Positions 1 through 8,382 of a stretch of 58,241 nucleotides of DNA are shown here, piece after piece. Source of the stretch: Elusimicrobiota bacterium (GTDB lineage: Bacteria; Elusimicrobiota; Elusimicrobia; UBA1565; JACRDR01); contig JAPLKK010000119.1 of assembly GCA_026388115.1 (NCBI GenBank), positions 1 to 58,241 on the forward strand, written 5' to 3'. The position numbers and the translations under genes were made by a program. The notes under the pieces are model-generated. The model was not told the origin of the DNA. It did not search any database and saw nothing but the letters and a program-made list of their open reading frames with translations. Position 1 is the stretch's first letter. Each line of letters starts with the position of its first letter.

Positions 1-2
1 CG

Positions 3-521
3 CTTCGGCGTCCTCCGACGCCGGCGGAGAGGTCGGCCGTGCAGGCCGCCTACCTCAAGCGCCTGCCGCGCGAGGTGAGCGCGGCGGTCAGGGAAGGCCG
101 CTACGAGCTCGTGCCGGGGATCGGGCGGCTGCTCGAGGCCCTGAGCCGCAAGCGCGACGTGCTCGTCGGCCTGGGCACGGGCAACATCGAGGACGGGGCG
201 CGGCTCAAGCTGCGGCCGTCGGGGCTCCTTCGGCATTTCGCCTTCGGGGGCTATGGCTGCGACGCCTATACGCGCGTGAGCCTGCTGCGCCGCGCCGTGC
301 GGCGCGCCGCCGCGCTGGCCGGAGCCGGCATCCCCCCCGAGCGGGTCTTCGTGATCGGCGACACCGACCGCGACGTGAAGGCCGGCAAGGCCGCGGGCTA
401 TCACACGGGCGCCGTGCTATGCGGCTTCGGCGAGGCGGACAAGATACGCAAGTCCCGCCCGGACCTCATCGCCAAGGACTTCCGCGATCCAAAGCCCTGG
501 CTCCGCTGGATCCTCGCCTAG
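3..521 (+). CDS. HAD-superfamily hydrolase (phosphoglycolate phosphatase-like), 5' end outside window
   Basis: C-terminal part of a cytoplasmic HAD phosphatase. The frame is open to the left edge (LRRPPTPAERSAV before the GTG that the ORF track uses at 39), so the true start and the N-terminal DxDxT nucleophile motif lie outside the window. Motif II is seen as LGTGN, and the acidic motif IV as GDTDRD near the C-terminus, followed by the typical KAGKAAGYHTGAV segment. The visible part is about 172 residues; whole proteins of this type are about 220. It stands upstream of a TPR gene and is separated from it by a palindromic repeat. The substrate cannot be told: phosphoglycolate and sugar phosphates are both possible. 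Confidence 0.8.
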   Translation, partial: LRRPPTPAERSAVQAAYLKRLPREVSAAVREGRYELVPGIGRLLEALSRKRDVLVGLGTGNIEDGARLKLRPSGLLRHFAFGGYGCDAYTRVSLLRRAVRRAAALAGAGIPPERVFVIGDTDRDVKAGKAAGYHTGAVLCGFGEADKIRKSRPDLIAKDFRDPKPWLRWILA

Positions 522-522
522 C

Positions 523-561
523 TCTCCCTCCCCCCTTGTGGGGGAGGGCTGGGGTGGGGGG
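523..561 (+). repeat. GC-rich palindromic repeat, copy 1
   Basis: A 39-bp element of the form TCTCCCTCCCCCC-TTGTG-GGGGAGGG followed by CTGGGGTGGGGGGT. The two halves can pair as C-rich and G-rich arms. It starts two bases after the HAD stop codon. Copies 2-5 are at 9082, 47161, 49696 and 55494. It resembles the widespread REP-like family that creates PPTPALPRKGGG-type peptides when translated. Confidence 0.85.
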
Positions 562-611
562 TATCGGCCTTCGAACGCACGCCCCTCGTCGAAGATTTTA
601 CATTTCAGGGC

Positions 612-640
612 TTGCGCCCTATACAGGCGGCTGTTACACT
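612..640 (+). promoter_or_regulatory. candidate promoter of the TPR gene
   Basis: TTGCGC (612-617), a 17-bp spacer and TACACT (635-640) fit a sigma70-type promoter. An ATG lies 4 bp after the -10 box, at 645, in the same geometry as the other leaderless candidates in this window. That ATG is out of frame with the TPR protein, so the assignment is uncertain. Confidence 0.35.
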
Positions 641-655
641 GGGAATGGAGGCGCC

Positions 656-1468
656 CTGGCTGGTTTCTCGACGGAGCCGGGGGACAGCGAACAGTACGAC
701 GAGCATGGCCGACAGCTCTTCCTCAACGGACGCTACGAGGAAGCGCTAGAGGCGTTTCGCGAAGGAGTCAGGCGTTTTCCGAACGACGAAGATCTGATGC
801 TCGGCGTGGGCATGTGCCAGGCCCGCCTGGGCAACGTGATTCCGGCCGTAGAGACCTTCGAGGCTCTGCGCGCCAAGCGCCCCGACTGGGGCGACGTGCT
901 CCTTGGGCTCACCGACGCGTACCTGAAGCTCGGCCGCGTCACGGCCGCGGTGAAGACCTCCGAGGAAGCCACCCGAAACGAGTCCGACGGGGCCTTCGTG
1001 CATGAGGTAGCGCGCCTGTTCTTCGACCACCGGCGCTACGTTCACGCCGAGCGGCTCTACCGTAGAGCGACGCAGCTGGAGCGGAAGTTCCCCCCGGCGC
1101 ACCTGGGGCTCGGGGCGTGCATGCACAAGCTCGGCAGGATCGCCGAGGCGGAGGCGGAGATCCGCGAGGCGATCCGCCTCGATCCCGAGTACTGGCCGGC
1201 GTACCAGTATCTGGGCAACCTCCTATACGAGCAGGACCGCAAGGAGGAAGCCCGCCAGGCGCTCGACCGCGTGCCGCTGGACACGACCTGGCATCGGCTG
1301 GCCCTGGAGCGGCTGGCGAGCCTGTCTCCCAAAGACCGGCCCAAGCGCCGCACCCTGGAGGCCATGCTGCGCCGCTCGCCGCGGCGCGCTCCGCGAGGCG
1401 TCAAGGAAATGCTGGCGCAGCTCGAGAAGCAGTTCGACAACAGGAAGTCGCCGCCGAAAGAAGAATAG
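656..1468 (+). CDS. Tetratricopeptide-repeat protein
   Basis: A soluble helical protein of about 270 residues with at least five TPR-like units, seen in segments such as GRYEEALEAFREGVRRFPND, HLGLGACMHKLGRIAEAEAEI and EAIRLDPEYWPAYQYLG. TPR arrays are protein-binding scaffolds; no catalytic domain is visible, and no signal peptide can be judged. The start is unclear. The ORF track begins at 419 inside the HAD gene and reads through the repeat, which is unlikely. No in-frame ATG, GTG or TTG precedes the first TPR; CTG at 656 is used here as a boundary only. The ATG at 645 would serve if one base is missing in the next 50 bp. It is convergent with gmd, with a strong hairpin between them. Confidence 0.7.
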   Translation: MAGFSTEPGDSEQYDEHGRQLFLNGRYEEALEAFREGVRRFPNDEDLMLGVGMCQARLGNVIPAVETFEALRAKRPDWGDVLLGLTDAYLKLGRVTAAVKTSEEATRNESDGAFVHEVARLFFDHRRYVHAERLYRRATQLERKFPPAHLGLGACMHKLGRIAEAEAEIREAIRLDPEYWPAYQYLGNLLYEQDRKEEARQALDRVPLDTTWHRLALERLASLSPKDRPKRRTLEAMLRRSPRRAPRGVKEMLAQLEKQFDNRKSPPKEE

Positions 1469-1492
1469 GCGGACCAGTCTCAGCGGACGTTT

Positions 1493-1528
1493 GCGGCCTC
1501 GCTCGCCCGTACGCGGGAGCGAGGCCGC
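1493..1528. terminator. Bidirectional hairpin between convergent genes
   Basis: A perfect 12-bp stem, GCGGCCTCGCTC (1493-1504) with GAGCGAGGCCGC (1517-1528), around a 12-nt loop. It lies in the 63-bp gap between the TPR gene (+) and gmd (-), where a shared terminator is expected. There is no clear U-tract on either side, so it may act as a weak terminator or as an mRNA 3'-end stabiliser. Confidence 0.6.
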
Positions 1529-1531
1529 CCC

Positions 1532-2569
1532 TTACCCGCGCCGAGCCTCTTTGTCGAAATCGGCCTGCGCCATGATCCTGACGAGCTCGTGGAAGGTCAC
1601 CCTCGGCTTCCAGCCGAGCTTCCTCCTGGCCTTCGAGTAGTCACCCCGAAGGATGTCCACTTCGGCGGGACGAAAATACTGCGGATCGATCTCGATGATC
1701 GCCTTGTTCGTCTTGCGGTCGACGCCCTTTTCCTTGGCGCCCTTGCCTTTCCAGCCCAGCTCGATGCCGAGCTGCCCGGCCGCCTCCTCGACGAACTCGC
1801 GCACCGAATGCGCCTCGTTGGTGGCGATCACATAGTCGTCCGGCTCTTTCTGCTGGAGCATGAGCCACATCGCCTCGACGTAATCCTTCGCGTAGCCCCA
1901 GTCGCGCTTCGCCTCGAGGTTGCCGAGGAATACTTTGTCCTGCTTGCCGAGCTTGATGCGGGCCAGGCCGCGAGTGATCTTTCGGGTGACGAAGGTCTCT
2001 CCGCGGCGTTCGCTCTCATGATTGAAGAGGATGCCGTTGCAGGCGAACATGCCGTAGCTCTCGCGATAGTTCCTTGTGATCCAATAGGCGAAGACTTTGG
2101 CGACACCATAGGGCGAGCGCGGATGAAGCGGCGACGTCTCGTTGAGCGGCAGCTTGCGCGCCTTCCCGAATATCTCGCTCGAGGATGCCTCGTAAAACCG
2201 CGTCTTCAATCGGGTCTCGCGGATCGTGTCGAGGATCCTAAGGGCGCCCACTCCCGTGACATCCGCGGTGTACTCCGGAAGGTCGAAGCTCACCCGCACG
2301 TGGCTTTGTGCCGCCAGATGGTATATCTCGTCGGGCTCCAGCTTTTCGAGAAGCCGGCTGATGCTGCTGCTGTCGCAAAGATCCCCCATATGCACGAACA
2401 GCCGCACGCCGCGCAGGTGCCGGTCTTGGAAGATGTGGTCGATGCGGCCGGTGTTGAAGCTGCTGGAGCGCCGGACGACGCCGTGCACCTCGTACCCTTT
2501 CCCCAACAGGAACTCCGCAAGATAGGAGCCGTCCTGCCCGGTGATGCCGGTGATGAGTGCCTTCTTCAT
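1532..2569 (-). CDS. gmd: GDP-mannose 4,6-dehydratase
   Basis: Converts GDP-D-mannose to GDP-4-dehydro-6-deoxy-D-mannose, precursor of GDP-rhamnose, fucose, perosamine and related sugars. It is an extended SDR of 345 aa, the normal family length. The NAD(P)-binding loop GITGQDGS is at residues 8-15. [12 protein letters not shown] near residue 40 and [16 protein letters not shown] are family hallmarks. The catalytic S/T and Y-x3-K residues are in EASSSEIFG (~130) and YGVAK (Y154, K158). It is the last gene of the ten-gene minus-strand operon, and its ATG overlaps the stop of the preceding methyltransferase by 4 bp. The GDP-mannose could come from the manC/manB-like genes at the other end of the window. 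No GDP-fucose synthase or Rmd is adjacent. Confidence 0.95.
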   Translation of the reverse strand: MKKALITGITGQDGSYLAEFLLGKGYEVHGVVRRSSSFNTGRIDHIFQDRHLRGVRLFVHMGDLCDSSSISRLLEKLEPDEIYHLAAQSHVRVSFDLPEYTADVTGVGALRILDTIRETRLKTRFYEASSSEIFGKARKLPLNETSPLHPRSPYGVAKVFAYWITRNYRESYGMFACNGILFNHESERRGETFVTRKITRGLARIKLGKQDKVFLGNLEAKRDWGYAKDYVEAMWLMLQQKEPDDYVIATNEAHSVREFVEEAAGQLGIELGWKGKGAKEKGVDRKTNKAIIEIDPQYFRPAEVDILRGDYSKARRKLGWKPRVTFHELVRIMAQADFDKEARRG

Positions 2570-3822
2570 GCCGAGTGAACCTCCAAGGCCGGAAGAGGGA
2601 ACACCAGCCTGCCGCCGCTTCGAAGATACGCGCGCTCGCGCTCGATGATGCCGTCCTTGAAATGCCAGGGCAGGACCAGGAAATAATCGGGCTTCATGGC
2701 ACGAGCCTCCCGTTCGCTGATGATCGGGATCCCCGAGCCCGGCGTGACGCGGCCGAATTTATCCGGGTTGATCTCCGCGATGAAAGGCACATCCGCCCTC
2801 GTAAGGCCGCAGAACTGGAGGACCACGTTTCCCTTGGTGGAAGCGCCGTAACCGAACACCCTCTTGCCGCTTCGGTTGACCTGTCGGACGAACTTCCGCA
2901 ATGCGTCCCGGCTGGCCGACACCCGACGCCTGAAATCGCGGAACGCCCGGAGCGTCGAAAGCCCCCTTCGATCCTCTCTCCGAAGCAAGTCATCGATCAT
3001 GGCGGACTCTTCAACGCGGCGCGAGTCCGATCTCGCCAATGTAACAGAAAAACTCCCCCCGTTGACGGGGTTGATCTCCACGTCAATGATCTTCAAGCCG
3101 AGCCGGTCCGTCATCCACTTGATCTGCCTGAGCCTGTAGTATTCCAGGTGCTCGTGGCAGATCGTGTCGTAGGCGTTCATGTCGAGCATGGACGGCAGAT
3201 AGCTCTGCTCGAGCACCCAGATTCCGTCATCGGCCAGGACCTCCCGGACCTGGCGCATGAAGTCCATGGGCGACTCGAGGTCGTAGAACATGGCGATGGA
3301 CGTGATGGCCTTGGCCTTCTTGCGCCCGAACGCTCGAGTGATGAGCCCGGCCGAGAAGAATCCCGGAAGAAGCCGAACGCCGGGCGGATAGAACCGCTTG
3401 AACTTCCCGCCCACCGGATCGACGCCGGCCAAGCGCAGCCCTCTCTTCGGATAGGCCCCCAGGAGCGTGCCGTCATTGCTCCCGATGTCCACGACGAGGT
3501 CGCCCCGGACGAGCGGAACCGCCCGCAAGATCCTATCCACCTTTGACCGAAGGTGCTCCACCATCGATCTATTGAGGCCCGAGCGGTATCCGTAGTTCTT
3601 GCCGTAAAGCTCCTTCTTGCCCACCGAGTGGCGCAGCTGGACCAGGCCGCAAGCATCCCGGCGGGACGATGCGCGGCACAGGACCAACTCCAAGGGCGCA
3701 ACGCTTACCCGCCCGCCCTTGGCCGGGAAGACGCCCGTCAGCGCCTGCCGGCCAAGGTCCATGACGGGATCCAGCATCGGGTTCCCGCAAATCCGGCAGG
3801 CCTTTATTTCGGTAAAGGACAT
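2566..3822 (-). CDS. SAM-dependent C-methyltransferase (NovU/TylC3-type, Methyltransf_13/14)
   Basis: A 418-aa enzyme of the three-part sugar C-methyltransferase family: N-terminal zinc-binding domain (CRICGNP near residue 9 and the [15 protein letters not shown] stretch), central Rossmann SAM domain ([12 protein letters not shown]) and C-terminal Methyltransf_14 domain ([27 protein letters not shown]). Family members methylate C-3 or C-5 of NDP-4-keto-6-deoxy sugars. The ORF track begins at 3909, but ATG 3822 ([12 protein letters not shown]) is preferred because it is directly before the zinc domain and overlaps the upstream GT2 by only 19 bp. gmd follows through an ATGA overlap, so GDP-4-keto-6-deoxymannose is a possible substrate. 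A paralogue is at 12692-13963. Confidence 0.88.
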   Translation of the reverse strand: MSFTEIKACRICGNPMLDPVMDLGRQALTGVFPAKGGRVSVAPLELVLCRASSRRDACGLVQLRHSVGKKELYGKNYGYRSGLNRSMVEHLRSKVDRILRAVPLVRGDLVVDIGSNDGTLLGAYPKRGLRLAGVDPVGGKFKRFYPPGVRLLPGFFSAGLITRAFGRKKAKAITSIAMFYDLESPMDFMRQVREVLADDGIWVLEQSYLPSMLDMNAYDTICHEHLEYYRLRQIKWMTDRLGLKIIDVEINPVNGGSFSVTLARSDSRRVEESAMIDDLLRREDRRGLSTLRAFRDFRRRVSASRDALRKFVRQVNRSGKRVFGYGASTKGNVVLQFCGLTRADVPFIAEINPDKFGRVTPGSGIPIISEREARAMKPDYFLVLPWHFKDGIIERERAYLRSGGRLVFPLPALEVHSA

Positions 3823-4562
3823 GGGGCGATCCGCAGACTTTTCGCGCCAAAGGCCGTCCGCGCCGACAGCTCGAACAGAAACCCCAGGCTCCGCGTCGCG
3901 TCCGCCCAAGTCATCTTCGAGCGGCCGCAGCCGCGGGCCGGCAGATCGATGGGGATCTGTCGAACAGAAAACCCGTTCAGCTTCAGCAGGTGCAAGCTCT
4001 CGAAAAAGAACGAATAGGTGCGCGATCGGGCCAGCTCGAACACTTCACGCGGTATCCGATCGAGCCGGTAAAGACGGTAAGCCCCCGTCGCGTCTTCTTC
4101 CAGGCCCAGGAATCCTCGCGTTAGGAAATGCGCCGCATTCGTCAGCGCTTTCCGAAAAAGGTTCCAATCCCCAAGGCTCTCGCCTCGCAGGTAACGCGAC
4201 CCGACCACGACGTCGCAGTCGCGGGCCGCCGCGAGGAAGTCGGGGATGTATTTGGGCGAATGCGTGAAATCGGCGTCCATCGTGACGAGCGCGCTATAGC
4301 CGTGGTCGTACGCCCAGCGGATGCCCTCCCGGTGCGCGCTGCCGATGCCGAGCTTACCGGAACGGTGCAGCGCCCGGACATTAGGGTGCTCGCGCGAAAG
4401 GCGGTCAAGGGTCTCTCCCGTGCCGTCCGGCGAGCAGTCGTCCATGAAGACGATGTCGGCGTCGAGCTTCAAGGCCCGCAATTCGCGGCAGAGATTCTCG
4501 ACGTTCTCCTGCTCGTTGTAGGTGGGGATGAAGATGGCGATCTTCGCCGGGGAGGGAGTCAC
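3804..4562 (-). CDS. Glycosyltransferase family 2 (polyprenol-phosphate sugar transferase-like)
   Basis: A GT-A fold transferase of 252 aa resembling DPM1: IAIFIPTYNEQENV at the N-terminus, then DIVFMDDCSPDGTGET, and LVTMDADFTHSPKYIP carrying the DxD-like metal site. No transmembrane tail is present, as in soluble DPM1-type enzymes. The GTG at 4562 is chosen because it makes a GTGA overlap with the stop of the upstream TIGR04326 gene; the longer ORF to 4973 is antiparallel noise. It probably moves a sugar to a lipid carrier or a growing glycan; the donor is not predictable. Family assignment is firm, specificity is not. Confidence 0.88.
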   Translation of the reverse strand: MTPSPAKIAIFIPTYNEQENVENLCRELRALKLDADIVFMDDCSPDGTGETLDRLSREHPNVRALHRSGKLGIGSAHREGIRWAYDHGYSALVTMDADFTHSPKYIPDFLAAARDCDVVVGSRYLRGESLGDWNLFRKALTNAAHFLTRGFLGLEEDATGAYRLYRLDRIPREVFELARSRTYSFFFESLHLLKLNGFSVRQIPIDLPARGCGRSKMTWADATRSLGFLFELSARTAFGAKSLRIAPCPLPK

Positions 4563-5827
4563 GGCCGCTTTAGGCTCAGTTCCTTCACTTTTTCCGCGAT
4601 GCGCGCAGCCGCCTGCCCGTCGCCGCGGAAGAACAGGAGCTCGAGGGCGCGGCGTCGCAGCTCCATCGTCGGTTGAAAGAGCGCGGGGTCCTTGGCGAAC
4701 CGCAGCAGGGCCTCGCGCAGGGAGGCCGGGGAGGCGAAGCGCGGGATCTCGACGGCCTCGGCGAGCCCTGAGCCGAAATAGCCCGCCGGCAGCCATTGCC
4801 ACACCGGCTTTCCCGCGATGAGCGCCTCCTCGCCGACGGTCGAGTAGCTCACGAGGATGAGGTCCGCGCGCGCCAGGTCCTCGTCGAGGGTCCCGCCGGT
4901 GACCCCGATCTCCTTCGCGAGCCTCCGGAACCGCGGCCGCTCCTCGATGCGCGTGAACGGGTAGTTCCTGCATTCGAGCCGCACGCCGTCCGCGCCGCGA
5001 GCCGCGATGCAGGCCGCCTCGATCATCTCGATCTCGATGTCGCCCTCCAGGCTCAGCGCCAGCAGGACGGTGAGCGGGGAGCGGCGCGGCGGCAGGGCGG
5101 CGGCCGGCTCGCAGATATGATCGTAGCGCGCCGAGCCCGTCAGAAAAACGTTCTCCGGACGATGCCCGGACTCCTCGTATACGGCCTTCCCAGCGGCGCC
5201 GGCGGCAAAAAGGAAGCTCGGCTTCGGAGCGGCACAGCCATCAGGCTTGCCGTGAAACTCATGCTCAGGCTCCAGACGATGAAAGGTCTTCTCCCAACAG
5301 ACGCTGGCGTGCTGCATGGCGGCCGATATCGCTCCCGCACGGCGCGCGCCTTCCGCGAAAGCCCTGCCGTAGGACCAATGCTCGAAGAAGCTCACCGCTA
5401 CTTTCGAACCGGCGGCTTTCAACGCACGCTCTGCCGCCAGGGTCACCAGTTGGAAGTGGGGCAGCGACGTGTCCAAGAATCCCCTCAGCAGCCGGGCCGC
5501 GAAGAACGCGCTGTAGTCGATGCCCTCCTCGGATAGCGCGGCGGCCAAGGCCGGCGACCGCCGCGCGCGGAGATAGACGCGAAACGGACTGAAATCGCGG
5601 GTCGCGGCCCATACATCCGAGAACGAAAGCCAGGACTGGAGGAGGGCGGCATGGGGCGCCGGATCGAGAGTCTTCGCCACTTCCGACGCGCTGCGGCCGG
5701 AGCGAGCCGGATCGAAATCCGGGTCAAGCCACAAGAGCCAGCCGGAGGTGACGCCAAGCCGGCTCAGCTCGTCCGGCAGGGCCTTGAAATAGCGATCGAA
5801 CAGGGCGCCCTTTTCGGTCCGCCGCAC
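4559..5827 (-). CDS. Surface carbohydrate biosynthesis protein, TIGR04326-like (C-terminal part; frameshifted gene)
   Basis: About 420 residues matching, from memory, the C-terminal two thirds of the ~600-residue TIGR04326 family, found beside polysaccharide genes and of unknown reaction. The fold looks like a GT-B/CDP-glycerol-type transferase: FFEHWSYGRAFAEGARRAG, ISAAMQHAS, NVFLTGSARYD and LILVSYSTVGEEALIAGKPVW. The GTG at 5827 is almost certainly an internal Val; the frame continues upstream as KVAIFGFWDWSV and GRPSWALAARLV. The N-terminus is in another frame (5724-6401). The whole interval 4559-6401 is 1843 nt, 3n+1, so removing one base near 5940 restores a 613-aa protein. Confidence 0.75.
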   Translation of the reverse strand: MRRTEKGALFDRYFKALPDELSRLGVTSGWLLWLDPDFDPARSGRSASEVAKTLDPAPHAALLQSWLSFSDVWAATRDFSPFRVYLRARRSPALAAALSEEGIDYSAFFAARLLRGFLDTSLPHFQLVTLAAERALKAAGSKVAVSFFEHWSYGRAFAEGARRAGAISAAMQHASVCWEKTFHRLEPEHEFHGKPDGCAAPKPSFLFAAGAAGKAVYEESGHRPENVFLTGSARYDHICEPAAALPPRRSPLTVLLALSLEGDIEIEMIEAACIAARGADGVRLECRNYPFTRIEERPRFRRLAKEIGVTGGTLDEDLARADLILVSYSTVGEEALIAGKPVWQWLPAGYFGSGLAEAVEIPRFASPASLREALLRFAKDPALFQPTMELRRRALELLFFRGDGQAAARIAEKVKELSLKRP

Positions 5828-6401
5828 GCTCCAATCCCAGAAGCCGAAGATCGCGACCTTGCCGATGGCCTGCGTCGCAACGAGGCGCGCGGCGAGCGCC
5901 CACGACGGTCGCCCATGCCGAAGGCGGCCGGGCGCCGGCGCGTGAGCGGACCGAGAAGCCCTGCGCGAGCACCGCCTCCACCTCGGCCGGCGCGCCCCAG
6001 AGGAACAATTCCAGCGCGCCCGAGCGCGCAGCCGCGGCGCGCACCGTCTCGACGGTCAACAGCCAATCGTAGGCGCGGTCCCCGCTCCCGTCGGGATCCT
6101 TGAAGGAGACGGGATGAAACCACCAGCGGCTCGCTTCGCCCGGCCGCGCCAGCGCCTGGCGCAGCGTGCGCCCGTCACTCAGCCGCGCGAGGCCGATGTT
6201 CGCGACAAGCCGCAGATACCGGGAGCGCGCTGCCTCGCGCACGTCCTGGACCACCTCGCGGGCGCGGATCAGGCGGCAGGACTTCTCGAGCGACTCTTCC
6301 TCCGGAGGCGATAGGAAGCTCAGGACCGGCTGGTCGGCCGCCGGCTTCTCACCCGCCGGCCGCCACAAGACCCAAAGGCGCCCAGCTGCCGCGTCGCTCA
6401 T
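5724..6401 (-). CDS. Surface carbohydrate biosynthesis protein, TIGR04326-like (N-terminal part; frameshifted gene)
   Basis: N-terminal fragment of the gene continued in 4559-5827. Residues 1 to about 152 look genuine (RLWVLWRPAG, RWWFHPVSFKDPDGS, YDWLLTVETVRAAA). After FSVRSRAGA the frame becomes arginine-rich and meaningless, while the adjacent frame picks up GRLRHGRPSWALAARL. The break is therefore at about 5925-5950. The ATG at 6401 overlaps the stop of the hydroxyacid dehydrogenase by 4 bp, so the start is well supported. Whether the break is real or a sequencing error cannot be told; the lack of further decay argues for error or a very recent event. Confidence 0.7.
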   Translation of the reverse strand: MSDAAAGRLWVLWRPAGEKPAADQPVLSFLSPPEEESLEKSCRLIRAREVVQDVREAARSRYLRLVANIGLARLSDGRTLRQALARPGEASRWWFHPVSFKDPDGSGDRAYDWLLTVETVRAAAARSGALELFLWGAPAEVEAVLAQGFSVRSRAGARPPSAWATVVGARRAPRCDAGHRQGRDLRLLGLERAADRKGRPVRSLFQGPAGRAEPAWRHLRLALVA

Positions 6402-7357
6402 TGCCGCTGGAACGTTAGGAACTCTTTCGCCGGACGCGCCTCGTCCAACCCGCGGATGGCGGCGCGGCCCATGGCCAGCACCGCTTCTTCGGTCGAGCCA
6501 GCGATATGCGGCGTGCCGAGGAAACTAGGCAGCGAGAGCAGTTCGGGGTCGGCAGGTGGCTCCTGCGCGAACACGTCGAAAGCCGCGGCGCCGAGCTTGC
6601 CTTCCTTGAGCGCCGTTTTGAGCGCGCCCTCATCCACAACGCCCCCGCGCGCGGTGTTCACCAGGATCGCCCCCGGCCGCATCAAGGCCAGCCGGCCGGC
6701 GTCGAACAGCCCGCGCGTCGCCGCGTTGAACGGCAGGTGCAGGGAAACGACTTCCGCCTGCCGAAGCAGGTCGTCAAGCGGCATGGGTTCGATCTTCAGG
6801 GCTCGGCACGCCTGCTCGTCGATCCGGACATCGTAACCCAGGATCCGGCAGCCGAAGGGCGCGAGCAGAGCCGCCAGGTCCTTTCCAACGTTGCCCAGCC
6901 CGACGAGGCCGACGACGCGCCCGCTCAAGGTCCGTCCCTTCCGCTGCTTCCAGGCGCCGGACCTGAGGTCGGCGTTGGCGGCCCCAAGCTGACGCAAAGC
7001 GGCCATCATCAGCAGCAACGCCAGCTCCGAGACCGAACGCCGGTTCGTCCCGCCCGCCCAGCCCAGGAGCACGCCGCGCCGCTCCATCGCCTCCAGGTCG
7101 AGCATGTCGAGGCCCACGCCCACCTTGCCGATCACTTTGAGCTCAGGGAGCTTCGATAGCACCTCGTCGTCGATGCGCTCGAGAGCGGTGATCGCCTTCG
7201 AGTGGCCCTTGAGGAACGCGACGAGGGAATCGCCCGCGAGGGTCTTCCCTTCATCATTGAACGTGACGTTCGGATAGCGCCCCAGGAGCTCCGAGCGCAG
7301 GATCGGGTGCTTCGAGAAGGAGCGGGACGTCACGGCCACACGGGTGGTGTCGTTCAC
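6398..7357 (-). CDS. D-isomer specific 2-hydroxyacid dehydrogenase (phosphoglycerate dehydrogenase-like)
   Basis: NAD-dependent oxidation of a D-2-hydroxyacid, or the reverse. It is 319 aa with the two-domain formate/glycerate dehydrogenase fold. KVGVGLDMLDLEAM begins the catalytic core, LVGLGNVGKDLA is the NAD-binding GxGxxG, VVSLHLPFNAATRG follows, the catalytic Arg is in LVNTARGGVVDE, and the Glu and His are in FAQEPP and TPHIAGST. No ACT domain, so it is not a regulated SerA. GTG 7357 is chosen because it forms a GTGA overlap with the AroB-like gene's stop; the longer ORF start at 7390 is inside that gene. In this operon it may make or reduce a sugar-acid precursor rather than serve serine synthesis. 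The substrate is unknown. Confidence 0.85.
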   Translation of the reverse strand: MNDTTRVAVTSRSFSKHPILRSELLGRYPNVTFNDEGKTLAGDSLVAFLKGHSKAITALERIDDEVLSKLPELKVIGKVGVGLDMLDLEAMERRGVLLGWAGGTNRRSVSELALLLMMAALRQLGAANADLRSGAWKQRKGRTLSGRVVGLVGLGNVGKDLAALLAPFGCRILGYDVRIDEQACRALKIEPMPLDDLLRQAEVVSLHLPFNAATRGLFDAGRLALMRPGAILVNTARGGVVDEGALKTALKEGKLGAAAFDVFAQEPPADPELLSLPSFLGTPHIAGSTEEAVLAMGRAAIRGLDEARPAKEFLTFQRQ

Positions 7358-8382
7358 TTCGAGCGGACCTCCTCGAGATAGTCTTTGCAAGCCGCCCGGA
7401 AGCCCTCGTCGGGCGCCACCAGGACCTTGGCGGGGCGGCCGTCATCGCCGGGAAGGATCACTCCCATGCGGTCGGCGGTATTCTTCTTGTCCTTGCCCAT
7501 CGCCCGGAAGAAGTCCTCCGGAGGCACGCGCTGGCTCTCAAAGCCGCGATAGTTCTGCCGGAGCACCGGGTGCATGCGCCGGAAGTGACTGTCGGGCGCG
7601 CGCCCCAGGCGGGCCGCCACGTAGTTGGCCATGTCGGCCCCCATCGTCACCGCGATGCCGTGCGGCACCGCGAAGTCCGTCGCGGCCTCAATGGCGTGAC
7701 CGAAGCTGTGACCGTAATTCAGGACCTGCCGCGGGCCGCGGTCGAACTCGTCGAGCTCGATCAGGCGCTTCTTGATCTCCAGCGAGCGCCGGACATAGCC
7801 CAGAAGGAGGGGGCGGTCGGTCAGGAGCCTCGGATAGTCCTTGGCGATGCGGTCGAAGGAGTCCGGGCCCTCGATCGCGTGGACCTTCAGCATCTCGCCG
7901 AGGCCGCTGCGGACATCCTTCTCGTCGAGCGTGTCCAGGAAGCGCGCGGCCACGAGGACCGTCTTGGCGGGCGTGAAGGTGCCGAGGATGTTCTTCGCGT
8001 CGCCGGCGTTGATCGAGCTCTTGGACCCGATGCACGAGTCGGCCTGCGCCAGAAGGGTCGTCGGAATGAAATGCCACTCGAGACCGCGCAAGAGCGTCGC
8101 GGCCAGGAAGCAGGTGATGTCCTGGATGATGCCGCCGCCGATGGCGACGAGGACGTCCCCGCGGCGCACCCCTTTCGCGATGAGCTTCTCCACGTAGCCC
8201 GGGAACGCCTCAAGCGACTTGTTGGCTTCGGTCGCATCGATGAGGAGCGCGGTATCGGCCGCCAGGAGGCCGGCAAGCTCCTTCCCGTATAGCCGCGCCA
8301 CCCGCGCGTCCAACAGGGCCCACGACGGTGCGGTCCAGTCGTCGCGGTCGGCGAGCCAGCACGCCAGGGCTGAATCCGCCAT
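7354..8382 (-). CDS. 3-dehydroquinate synthase-like (sugar phosphate cyclase superfamily)
   Basis: A 342-aa AroB homologue. The NAD site is AIGGGIIQDITCFLAAT (~82-98). PTTLLAQADSCIGSKSSINAG carries the lysine/serine substrate loop, GEMLKVHAI the metal-ligand Glu and active-site Lys, and RQVLNYGHSFGHAIE and PHGIAVTMGAD the metal-ligand histidines. Canonical AroB cyclises DAHP; related enzymes make valiolones and deoxy-inosose. Its place between an SDR and a hydroxyacid dehydrogenase, with an aldolase and KdsB-like enzyme upstream, suggests a dedicated polysaccharide-sugar role on a 2-ulosonate phosphate rather than the shikimate pathway. That is inference. Its first 57 codons overlap the end of the SDR ORF in another frame, so the start may be affected by an indel. 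Confidence 0.82.
   Translation of the reverse strand: MADSALACWLADRDDWTAPSWALLDARVARLYGKELAGLLAADTALLIDATEANKSLEAFPGYVEKLIAKGVRRGDVLVAIGGGIIQDITCFLAATLLRGLEWHFIPTTLLAQADSCIGSKSSINAGDAKNILGTFTPAKTVLVAARFLDTLDEKDVRSGLGEMLKVHAIEGPDSFDRIAKDYPRLLTDRPLLLGYVRRSLEIKKRLIELDEFDRGPRQVLNYGHSFGHAIEAATDFAVPHGIAVTMGADMANYVAARLGRAPDSHFRRMHPVLRQNYRGFESQRVPPEDFFRAMGKDKKNTADRMGVILPGDDGRPAKVLVAPDEGFRAACKDYLEEVRSK

Noticed and set aside
1589-2578. 329-aa plus-strand ORF opposite gmd
   Set aside because: Shadow of gmd, which has all family motifs.
5920-5960. Programmed ribosomal frameshift in the TIGR04326 gene
   Set aside because: No slippery heptamer or downstream pseudoknot is apparent, and similar breaks occur in unrelated genes of the window.
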